DNA from: Candidatus Obscuribacterales bacterium
Lineage (GTDB): Bacteria; Cyanobacteriota; Vampirovibrionia; Obscuribacterales; Obscuribacteraceae
Direction: 5' to 3'
Assembly: GCA_020634035.1 (NCBI GenBank)
Contig: JACKCM010000004.1
Location: 496,001-560,000 of the forward strand
DNA length: 64,000 nt
Of this stretch, positions 45,201-52,268 are shown in pieces (position 1 is the stretch's first letter; each line of letters begins with the position of its first letter). The position numbers and the translations under genes were made by a program. The notes below the pieces were generated by a model. It made no database searches. It saw only the letters and a program-made list of their open reading frames with translations, and had not been told where the DNA came from.

Positions 45201-45356
45201 ATGGGTGGTGCCGGAAGAGAGCTGGAGCAGCCTCTTGCCCTGGTAATTGTTGGCGGTCTTGTTAGTAGCACCGCCTTGACTTTGTTGGTCATGCCTGCCC
45301 TTTTCAAGATTTTCGCCCGGTCCGGAGTCAAAGAAGATTTTCTAGATAACGAATAG
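42264..45356 (+). CDS. Heavy-metal-type RND efflux pump (CusA/CzcA family)
   Basis: About 1030 residues from the ATG at 42264, with GAGG 8 nt upstream. Two sets of membrane helices surround large periplasmic loops, as in all RND pumps. The N-terminus (LISWSIENRFIVLVLAFVLF), MVPEQIEALVSIPLE, GMPGVENVRSIS and the proton-relay helix GEVVDDAIIDVENVYRRL are characteristic of the HME subfamily. The substrate (metal ion or drug) cannot be read here. Its last 29 bp overlap the convergent DUF885 gene. Confidence 0.93.
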   Translation: MLNGLISWSIENRFIVLVLAFVLFASGIYLSLDANIDVLPEFAPPQVVVETEAPGMVPEQIEALVSIPLESTLNGMPGVENVRSISLNGVSVITVIFQYGTDIYRARQLVAERLVVSSATMPPSVKQPQMAPLMPAIGDVLKIGLLSDKTSLMELRTLADWDIKNRLLAVPGVARVLIIGGEVKEYQVLIDPRKLKSFRISLKDVSDAVNKANVIAPGGYLVTEDRQLSIQGVARIRSLKDLENAVVTIRENTPVLLKHIARVQVGSEFKLGDTAINGHPGVYIYVTKQPGVNSVKLDRGLQKALNELKASLPEDVRVLQVFNQSKFIERSIRNVVESISLGGLLVVVILIVFLLNWRTSVISLTAIPLSIITALIAIKFTGGTINTMSLGGLAIAVGEVVDDAIIDVENVYRRLMENQSLAEPRPVHEVVYEACLEVRSAVVYATFIVVLVFIPVFTMPGVTGHIFSPLGFSYVVAILSSLLVALTVTPAMCMYFLTRKGQLPAWEPWTVKRVRRVYRSILRFVVWKPEMVVAASALLFFASLCLLPFMGQDLLPQFREDSLIVTAIGRAGQNLESTVRMGANFEKTMLERDDVVSVAQWAGRAELDDMAGGPNFAEFDIQLKPSNASLDVILRDIRYHLNEIPGVVFDVGSFIAHRMNEVLSGGTRANVVIKIFGPDLGVLRELARETVSQIRNVDGAVDVRSEPQVVMRRVAITLDRVKASRFGVTSSDFMDNVEVAYQGKIVSKVLENQRLFGLKVWLDAPFRHNLDLIRATLIDTPSGARIPISEIARVEFVDGPSVIVRENVTRRIVVQANTEGRDVVSVVNDIKKMMQEKVKMPRGYYLVYAGQYAAQQESTRNLLIVSFITLLAILIVLRQGLGSWKLTLLVASNIPMAFIGGLIAVALTGNVLTLGSLIGFISLFGISTRNSILMVSHINDLRALEMSINRTVVEGALDRVAPVLMTALTAAFGMLPLAVMGGAGRELEQPLALVIVGGLVSSTALTLLVMPALFKIFARSGVKEDFLDNE

Positions 45357-47136
45357 GCAGAGGTCCCTGGTCCAGTACCAGGTCGTGGAATTTTTTCAAG
45401 TTGAATTCTTCACCCTGCCGCTTTTGATAACGCTCTCTCAAAGAGAGCCAGTCTTGCAAACCGACATAATAGGTCGGAAGCTGGCAAGAACTCAATTTAG
45501 CCCGGCGCAATTTACCTTCGGCTTCTGCTTTTGTCTGAAAGGCTTCTTTTGTCATCAACGAAAGAGCCTCTTGGTCGGTCATCTTGCCCATATGCATTTT
45601 GATGTCGAGAATGGCGTTAGCCAGAAGTCTTAGGCGGATCTTGTGCATGGTCAATTTGAACTTTCTAGATCCGGTCATATAACCCTCGTCCATCATTACC
45701 TGGGCAATGTATTCTGCCCAGCCTTCTACATAGGGACCGTTGGCGTAGAGCGAGCGCAGCAATCTTCTATTCTCGGGTTTTATGTTATTGAGGTGTTCGA
45801 ACTGAATATAGTGCCCCGGCAGAGCTTCGTGGATGGTCAGCCACTTCAAAGTGAAATTGTTGTACTCTCTCAGCTTAGACTCAGCGTCCTCATCGCTCAT
45901 AGAGGCAGGTATGGGTGTTACCCAGTATTCGGCTTTTCCTTCGGGCTCCAGGGGTGGTGCGCTGTGGAAGCCTGCGACAGAATAGATACCTCTCATGAAT
46001 GGCGGAGTCGGAATCACGCTCAAGTTATTTCTGTCGCTCAGACTGACGATCTGTTTCTCTGCTATGAACTTCTTGATACTGTCCAGGTCACCTTTGACCG
46101 CGTCCAGAAGGTCATCTCTCTTGACGTGATCATCGGCTATTTTGTCGAGCACTTCTTGAATTACCAGATTCTCTCGGTCTTTGCCTTTGACCTTGATGTG
46201 GTTATGATCCGGATAGAGCTCCATGTGCATCGGAACAGCCATCTGCATCATCCTGGACCTGACCGCGAGCATCTCTTCTTCGGCTGAGGAGAGTAAATCA
46301 TCAGGTTTGATCTCGGTTTGCATCACCAGAGAGAATTTTTTCTCGTACAGCTCTCTTCCCAGGCGCCAGCTTTTTTTAGAGGGTGTTTTCGCCAGGTCAT
46401 CTTTCAACCAGGTCGAGAACGCTTTCAATGCTTCGACCGCTTTCGGGGCAGCCTGATCGTATTCTTCTTTTAATAACTGGTTGTCTTTGACTTGCTCGGC
46501 GAGGGTTTTCTCTATAAGCTCGATGTTTCCTTTGTTCTCATCAATTGCGGTATCGATATAAATCGGCACCGAGGATTTCATATAAACCTGAACTTGTTTT
46601 AGCAACCGGGGAATTTGTTTGACCCTGGCGATGGCATTGCCGAGACGCACCTCTTTTGGTGCCTGGTCCGATGAGATCGCTTGAAAGATAGAGCTTCCTA
46701 TAAGCTCCACAGCAATCGTGGGGTTGTACTTATAGTTTTGAATGTTCTCAAGATCAAGCAGATTGAGACTGATCTGGTCTTTGATCATTCTCCAGTCGGC
46801 TTTCTCTTGCGGGTTCAATCCTGCTTCCGGTGTCTCCTTTTCGAATCGCTCTTGCCAGGCGCTGTAAAACTGACGCTTTTTCGTCATCGCTTTCTGGCTC
46901 ATGTCGTCTAGAAGCTGATCGAGATCGACAACATTGCCGGTTTTGCCATCGCTGTGCCTGTGGTAGCCGGCTTCGGAGGCGGCTGTCGGAGAGAGTGCCA
47001 GGGATTCTTTTACGAAGCGGTCGGCGAGGACTTCGAAGCTTGATTGTGATTCTTTAGCGGTCGCGGTCAATAGAGAAGACATTGCGAAGATGGTCAGGGT
47101 CGCGGCTACGCTCTTTGTATAAATTGATTTAGTCAT
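45328..47136 (-). CDS. DUF885-family protein (putative metallopeptidase)
   Basis: 602 residues with an N-terminal hydrophobic segment (ATLTIFAMSSLLTATA) that looks like a signal peptide. The C-terminal half carries the family's HEALPGHYIQFEH motif, in which two histidines and a glutamate are placed like a zinc site, and YVEGWAEYIAQVMMDEGY, whose acidic residues may complete it. DUF885 proteins are related to M32-like peptidases, and several are annotated as such, but their substrates are mostly unknown. It overlaps the RND gene end by 29 bp. Confidence 0.9.
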   Translation of the reverse strand: MTKSIYTKSVAATLTIFAMSSLLTATAKESQSSFEVLADRFVKESLALSPTAASEAGYHRHSDGKTGNVVDLDQLLDDMSQKAMTKKRQFYSAWQERFEKETPEAGLNPQEKADWRMIKDQISLNLLDLENIQNYKYNPTIAVELIGSSIFQAISSDQAPKEVRLGNAIARVKQIPRLLKQVQVYMKSSVPIYIDTAIDENKGNIELIEKTLAEQVKDNQLLKEEYDQAAPKAVEALKAFSTWLKDDLAKTPSKKSWRLGRELYEKKFSLVMQTEIKPDDLLSSAEEEMLAVRSRMMQMAVPMHMELYPDHNHIKVKGKDRENLVIQEVLDKIADDHVKRDDLLDAVKGDLDSIKKFIAEKQIVSLSDRNNLSVIPTPPFMRGIYSVAGFHSAPPLEPEGKAEYWVTPIPASMSDEDAESKLREYNNFTLKWLTIHEALPGHYIQFEHLNNIKPENRRLLRSLYANGPYVEGWAEYIAQVMMDEGYMTGSRKFKLTMHKIRLRLLANAILDIKMHMGKMTDQEALSLMTKEAFQTKAEAEGKLRRAKLSSCQLPTYYVGLQDWLSLRERYQKRQGEEFNLKKFHDLVLDQGPLPIRYLENLL

Positions 47137-47232
47137 AGTCTACTTGGCAAGAAGGGCGAAAAGGATATTTTATAACAAGGATAAGACCGGCACTCTTTAC
47201 TTAGTTGAATCGAGATTGGATAATCTCAAGTT

Positions 47233-48279
47233 ATGAAATTAGCATTTTTCGTAAACGATCTATCGACGGAAGAGCGTGCTCATTCGACCAACAGACTCGC
47301 CGTCGAAGCAATAAACAGGGGCCATGAAGTATGGCTCATTCCTGCCGACTCATTTTTCTTCGATGAAGATGACCGTGTCAAGGCTATGGCTTTGAAGGCT
47401 CCACGCGCCAAGTACAAGTCCGCGGATGTGTATCTGCGGGATATGCTGGGCAAAAAAGCTACCGAAGAGCTGATTACTGTCGGCGATCTCGATGTCCTTT
47501 TCCTGCGCAGCGACCCTTCTAGCGAAGTTGCCGACCGCACCTGGGCGCGCCGGGTAGGTCTTGATTTCGGCCGGGCTGCCATGCGATACGGCGTCCTGGT
47601 GGTGAACGATCCCAACGGTTTGTCCACCGCCCTTAACAAGATGTACTTCCAACTCTTTCCAAGAAGCATCCGACCAAAGACGATCATCAGCCGCAATAAG
47701 TCGCAGATTCGAGAATTCGCCAAAAATCATGGTGACAATATCGTTCTCAAGCCTCTTCAGGGACCCGGCGGTCAGGGGATCTTTTTCGTCAAGAGTTCCG
47801 AGATGGCAAATCTCAACCAGATTATCGATACTCTTGGTTCAGGCGGCTATATCATCGCCCAGGAATTTTTGCCCGGTGCCGAGCAAGGTGATACCAGGCT
47901 ATTTCTAATGAACGGTCAGCCACTCAAGTGCAAGGGACATTACGCTGCTTATCGGAGAGTTCGTCATGGTGGTCATGATAGCTCCGGTTTCCATGGTGAA
48001 GGGACCTTCGAGAAAGCCGAGCTGACGGATGAGATTCTAGAAGTGGCAGAAGTGATTCGCCCGAAGTTGGTTCAGGATGGAATGTTTCTGGTGCGTCTCG
48101 ATATCATCGGCGGCAAACTGATAGAGATAAACGTCTTCACTCCCGGTGGTCTTGAAATTGCCCAGCAATTCGAAGGGGTCAATTTCTGTCAGGAAGTTAT
48201 CAAAGCGCTGGAGCGCAAGATCTCTTATAAAGAGGATAAGGTTCGCACCTTCACCAACCTGGAGCTATCGGTACTGTAA
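47233..48279 (+). CDS. gshB: GshB-like ATP-grasp ligase
   Basis: 348 residues. N-terminal GshB-type domain (MKLAFFVNDLSTEE, DLDVLFLRSDPSSEV, NDPNGLSTALNKMY) and a C-terminal ATP-grasp part (NIVLKPLQGPGGQGIFFVKS; RLFLMNGQPLKCKGH; FLVRLDIIGGKLIEINVFTP). The EINxxxP motif and the glycine-rich loop fit glutathione synthetase, although a relative with another substrate is possible; gshA is not in the window. The gene is convergent to a small TPR gene, 6 bp apart. Confidence 0.82.
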   Translation: MKLAFFVNDLSTEERAHSTNRLAVEAINRGHEVWLIPADSFFFDEDDRVKAMALKAPRAKYKSADVYLRDMLGKKATEELITVGDLDVLFLRSDPSSEVADRTWARRVGLDFGRAAMRYGVLVVNDPNGLSTALNKMYFQLFPRSIRPKTIISRNKSQIREFAKNHGDNIVLKPLQGPGGQGIFFVKSSEMANLNQIIDTLGSGGYIIAQEFLPGAEQGDTRLFLMNGQPLKCKGHYAAYRRVRHGGHDSSGFHGEGTFEKAELTDEILEVAEVIRPKLVQDGMFLVRLDIIGGKLIEINVFTPGGLEIAQQFEGVNFCQEVIKALERKISYKEDKVRTFTNLELSVL

Positions 48280-48285
48280 ATGGTA

Positions 48286-48759
48286 TCACCGCAAGCGGGC
48301 GATATTCTCTCTGTCTAGAGTAGCCTGGTCTTTGTTTCCCATCGCTTCATAGAGGTCTGCTCTATGAGAATAGGCGAGCGCTCTATGAATACCGGGTGAG
48401 CTCTGCGCTATGAAGCGGCTGAGCACCTTCTCTGCTTCGGAGAGTCTTTTTGTGGCGATGTGAATCTCGACTTGTTTGAGACTTGCCGCCCATACCAGGG
48501 CGGGAGAGACCCGAGAATCGATTACTTTTTTCAAAAGGGAGAGGGATGATTCGAGGTCGCCCGCCTCTTCGAAGTCGAGGGCTCTTGCAAGAAAGTATTC
48601 TGCGGAGCTTTCGTCGGTGACGGAAGAATGAACAATCATGGTCTCTTCCAATATGGAGAGATTTTGATTGGTATCCGAGGAAGAGAGGGCACCGGATAGG
48701 CCAAGGGCGGTTATGAAGCAGCTTGAGGCTGCGATTACCTTTATATAGATTGAAGGCAT
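48286..48759 (-). CDS. Exported TPR protein, short
   Basis: About 157 residues from the ATG at 48759 (a TTG is 6 bp upstream). A signal peptide (VIAASSCFITALGLSGALSS) is followed by three or so TPR-like helical pairs (SAEYFLARALDFEEAGDLES, RLSEAEKVLSRFIAQSSPG, AYSHRADLYEAMGNKDQATL). No partner is evident. It is convergent to the GshB-like gene and a plus-strand terminator lies just beyond its start. Confidence 0.75.
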   Translation of the reverse strand: MPSIYIKVIAASSCFITALGLSGALSSSDTNQNLSILEETMIVHSSVTDESSAEYFLARALDFEEAGDLESSLSLLKKVIDSRVSPALVWAASLKQVEIHIATKRLSEAEKVLSRFIAQSSPGIHRALAYSHRADLYEAMGNKDQATLDRENIARLR

Positions 48760-48799
48760 CGGCAAAATGAATATGAAGAATATGGGGCGAGCCGGAACT

Positions 48800-48831
48800 G
48801 CCCGCTGCTCTGCGGGCTTGTTTCGTTTTCC
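48800..48831 (+). terminator. Intrinsic terminator on the plus strand
   Basis: GCCCGC-tgctct-GCGGGC (48800-48817) is followed by TTGTTTCGTTTTCC, a good rho-independent terminator for plus-strand transcripts. The nearest plus gene upstream (GshB-like, ends 48279) is 520 bp away with the small TPR gene between on the opposite strand. Transcripts ending here would run antisense through that gene. Confidence 0.65.
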
Positions 48832-48933
48832 TTAATAATTATTATGATGGATGAAATTTATTTGTCTATAGGCCAGACTTCGAATTCTCGATTATTTCCG
48901 GGCTCAGCAAATTTGAATGGGCTTGGCAACCGC

Positions 48934-51177
48934 TCAAAAGGGCATGTTCTCGAACATATCACCCATATCTTCCACACCCCGGGTGAACTGCGAATTTGGC
49001 GCCACTACCTTGAAATCATCCAGTTTCTTGTACTGTTTTTCCAGGTTGCTGAAGGCAGTGCTGCTGATTCCTGGAGCTTCGAAGATGAAAATATTCCGAG
49101 GTCTTTTGAAGTGATAGAGATACTCCAGATCAGAATCCTTACCATGTAGTTCGCTGATATAAAGGTTCTCGATACTTTCTATCTTTCCTATCAACTCGAG
49201 GGTTTTAGAATCGACAGGAATACCCATGACATTGAGAATTCTGAGTTTCTTCATAGCAGCCAGGTATTTTAGATCATCCGGTTTGACAGATGTGTAGGCT
49301 ACTTCCAGCCCTTCGATTTTTGGATTTTTTTCGGCAAGCAACTGCATAGTTTTGCCTGTGATTTTTTTGCAGTCGATCAAAGTAAGCTCTCGATAATAGT
49401 TTTTGTCTTTGACTGCATTGGAAAAGAGCACTTCTATCGAGCTGTCATCGGTGGCTGTTTTGTCCGCGTGAATCTTCTCGAGGGGGCGACAGCGAGCCAG
49501 TTTTTTCATTACTTCATAGCCGATTTTTTCGTTCGGCGGCTCTTCGACTTTTTTCTTCTTCTTTTTATCTATGGTTTTGCAAAGCCAGATGAATCTCAGC
49601 TTCGGGCTCTTCTCCACACCTTCGAAACCCGGGGCGGATATCTCGAAGCAATTGTTGAGGTTGAGCTGATCAAGCTCTTGCAGAGTCCAGAGGCTCTTGA
49701 GTTGGTCATTTGTAATACCTGTTCCTTCAAGAAGAAGAACTTTGAGATCGGGAAACTTCGGCAGCACATCAAAGACGGTATCGTCAAGGGTGCAACGGCT
49801 CAGATCCAGGGCGCGTATGTCGCTTGCGAGGAGGATCTCCAGGTCAGCTCCCTTTAGAGGTATCTCCTGTAACATCAACCGGGTATGGTCGATATTCATA
49901 TCGTTGTTCTCTTGCTTCTTTTCTGCGATCTTATTTAAGAAGAGAGAGAGGGTTTCGAAGTCTTCTCTTTGCATTGGACGATTGTTGAGCATCTTGTACC
50001 ACATCTCGTGATAGCCTTCATCACGGTATGGATTAACGGTTCTCTGGCATAATCGCGCCATTTTATCCAGCTTCTCGGTAAGCAGTTGTTCTTCCGAGGG
50101 ACCTTGCTGCTGAATCTGAACCGGCTTTTGTTCCAGTTTCTTTTGGGATTCGATCGGATTGAAATACAGATAAGTCCCCGCCATGCCAAGCAAAAAGAGA
50201 GATAGCAGAGCAAGAACCTTTGACTTTCTTCCTGATACGCTTTTCGTTTCAGGGTCTTCCCGGTGTTCTGCCGGAGGGCGGGAGAGCTTTACCGCAGATA
50301 GATTCTCCATCACTTCGGTCATGGACTGATGTCTATCTGCTGGATCCTTTTCCAGCATTTTCGCTACCATGGTCTCAAGCTCTTCGGGAAATTGCCTCTC
50401 TTCATCAATTTCGCTCAGTCCGGGTGGCGGCTCTTCGGCTTGCATTCGCAGAAGAGTGAGCAGGTCTTCGGCTTCGAAAGGAGTTCTGCCGGTCAGCATT
50501 TTGAAGATTATGCAACCCAGAGAATAGATGTCAGATCTTTCGTCAGCTTCTTGTCCTCTCGCTTGTTCAGGACTCATATAGAGTGGACTTCCCTGGATGA
50601 CACCGCTGGTGGTGGTGAGCTCCGCCCCCACCTGGGTGACGACCGTATCGTCCTGAGCTTGTTTCTTAGCCAGTCCGAAATCGACCACGGTTATTCCACT
50701 TTCTGGGTTTTCCAGATCGCATACGATTATGTTCGATGCTTTCAAATCTCGATGAGCTATCTGTTTGCTGTGGGCGTGGATCATTCCAAGGCTTATCTTC
50801 TCTGCGATGGAAAGTGCCAGTTGAATGGGAAGATGACCTTGCTCATCGAGGATGCTGTCGAGATCGTGGCCTTCTACGAACTCCATGATAAGAAAAGCAT
50901 TGTTCGAAGGCGTGACGTTGAAATCGAGTATGTGAACGAGATTCTCATGTTCCAGTTGGCTGGCTGCCCGGGCTTCTTTCTGAAAACGAATCAGGTCTTT
51001 CTCTTCGGCTCGTTTGAGTACCTTCAATGCCACCGTTTTATCAAGGATGGCATCATGGGCTTTATAGACTGCGCTGGTGGCACCGCTGGAAATATACTCG
51101 AAGGCGCTGTATCTATCGCCCAGTTTTTCGAGCACATCCTGGGGGATATCGTGGCTGTCTTTGTCGGGAGCTGCCAT
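48934..51177 (-). CDS. Receptor-like Ser/Thr protein kinase with LRR-like C-terminal region
   Basis: 747 residues. Kinase domain about 23-295: SSGATSAVYKA glycine loop, Lys52 in VALKVLK, HRDLKASN with Asp144, DFG at 166-168 and SPEQARGQ. A single membrane helix (KVLALLSLFLLGMAGTYLYF, 320-339) follows. The outward part (about 345-747) contains LRR-like units such as LDLSRCTLDDTVFDVLPKF, LDQLNLNNCFEISAPGFEGV and LTLIDCKKITGKT. Catalytic residues are intact. The C-terminus has a motif shared with the kinase at 58063 (QFTRGVE...F). The gene ends close to murQ but is not coupled to it. Confidence 0.92.
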   Translation of the reverse strand: MAAPDKDSHDIPQDVLEKLGDRYSAFEYISSGATSAVYKAHDAILDKTVALKVLKRAEEKDLIRFQKEARAASQLEHENLVHILDFNVTPSNNAFLIMEFVEGHDLDSILDEQGHLPIQLALSIAEKISLGMIHAHSKQIAHRDLKASNIIVCDLENPESGITVVDFGLAKKQAQDDTVVTQVGAELTTTSGVIQGSPLYMSPEQARGQEADERSDIYSLGCIIFKMLTGRTPFEAEDLLTLLRMQAEEPPPGLSEIDEERQFPEELETMVAKMLEKDPADRHQSMTEVMENLSAVKLSRPPAEHREDPETKSVSGRKSKVLALLSLFLLGMAGTYLYFNPIESQKKLEQKPVQIQQQGPSEEQLLTEKLDKMARLCQRTVNPYRDEGYHEMWYKMLNNRPMQREDFETLSLFLNKIAEKKQENNDMNIDHTRLMLQEIPLKGADLEILLASDIRALDLSRCTLDDTVFDVLPKFPDLKVLLLEGTGITNDQLKSLWTLQELDQLNLNNCFEISAPGFEGVEKSPKLRFIWLCKTIDKKKKKKVEEPPNEKIGYEVMKKLARCRPLEKIHADKTATDDSSIEVLFSNAVKDKNYYRELTLIDCKKITGKTMQLLAEKNPKIEGLEVAYTSVKPDDLKYLAAMKKLRILNVMGIPVDSKTLELIGKIESIENLYISELHGKDSDLEYLYHFKRPRNIFIFEAPGISSTAFSNLEKQYKKLDDFKVVAPNSQFTRGVEDMGDMFENMPF

Positions 51178-51190
51178 GACCGGGACTCTC

Positions 51191-52111
51191 TTATAAAGCT
51201 TCTGAGCTTTCGAGGACTTTTCTTATCTGACCGGCATGTTTCTCAAGAAGCGAGCGAGCCTCGTCGGCACCGACTCCTTTCAAGTGCATAACAATGGCCA
51301 CTTTCGAACTGCCTTCTGCTTCCGCCAGAAGCTCTGCCGCTTGCGCTTCATCGACAGCGGCGGCTTTCATCACTATTCTTCTGGCGCGGTCTTTCAGTTT
51401 TGTGTTGGTCGCTCGCAAATCTATCATCAGATTGCCGTAGACTTTCCCTAATCTCACCATGAGCGAATTGGTGATCAGATTCAAGATCATCTTCTGGGCG
51501 GTTCCGGCTTTCAATCTTGTCGAGCCGGTTATGGGCTCGGGTCCTGTGATTGCCCGGATGACCAGATCTGCTTCCTTCTCAATCACGGAGCTGCTCACAT
51601 TTACCAGGGCGACGGCGTAGGCACCATTGTCGCGGGCATAGCGCAGGGCGCCTTTAACATAAGGGGTTCTGCCGCTCGAAGCGATGCCAATAACCGAATC
51701 CTCCGATTTAAGCCCATATTCTTCAAGGGCTCTTGCCCCTTCTTCTTCGACATCTTCCGCCCCTTCCACAGAAGTGGTGAGAGCCTGGTTGCCACCGGCG
51801 ATGATGCCCTGAATCAATTCGGGTTCGACTCCGAAGGTGGGGGGACATTCGCTTGCATCGAGCACACCCAGTCTGCCGCTGGTGCCGGCACCAATGTATA
51901 CCAGTCGTCCCCCGCGTCTGACCCGGGAGAGAATCTCTTCTACCGCCTCTGCCACGGCAGGAACGGCATAGTCGACACTGGCAGCCACTGTGTGATTCTC
52001 TTTATGAAGGCACTTTACCAGATCCAGAGGAGCGAGACTGTCGAGGTCAGTGGTTCTCGGGTTTTGTTGCTCGGTTTCCAGTCTGGATAGATCCTGGCCG
52101 GTCGGGGTCAT
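51191..52111 (-). CDS. murQ: N-acetylmuramic acid 6-phosphate etherase
   Basis: 306 residues. MurQ cleaves the lactyl ether of N-acetylmuramic acid 6-phosphate, feeding recovered peptidoglycan sugars into central metabolism in the cytoplasm. Visible are the SIS-domain loop GAGTSGRLGVLDASECP and the two catalytic glutamates by comparison with E. coli, Glu88 (SEC) and Glu119 (GAED). The C-terminal ITGSTRLKAGTAQKMILN motif fits too. The start has AGGAG 6 nt upstream. Recycling genes nagZ or anmK are not in the window. Confidence 0.95.
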   Translation of the reverse strand: MTPTGQDLSRLETEQQNPRTTDLDSLAPLDLVKCLHKENHTVAASVDYAVPAVAEAVEEILSRVRRGGRLVYIGAGTSGRLGVLDASECPPTFGVEPELIQGIIAGGNQALTTSVEGAEDVEEEGARALEEYGLKSEDSVIGIASSGRTPYVKGALRYARDNGAYAVALVNVSSSVIEKEADLVIRAITGPEPITGSTRLKAGTAQKMILNLITNSLMVRLGKVYGNLMIDLRATNTKLKDRARRIVMKAAAVDEAQAAELLAEAEGSSKVAIVMHLKGVGADEARSLLEKHAGQIRKVLESSEAL

Positions 52112-52268
52112 ACTGGACTCCTTGGTCTTACTTAGTATGTATGTATGAATTTTGTCAGTCTAGCAGATTAGCCTGGCCCGATATCAAAAGTGGCAGGGTA
52201 CATTTCAGCCACTAAAACTCTCTAATGTCTTGACATGAAAGCCTTCCCCGCCTTTGAGCCCCTTTACC

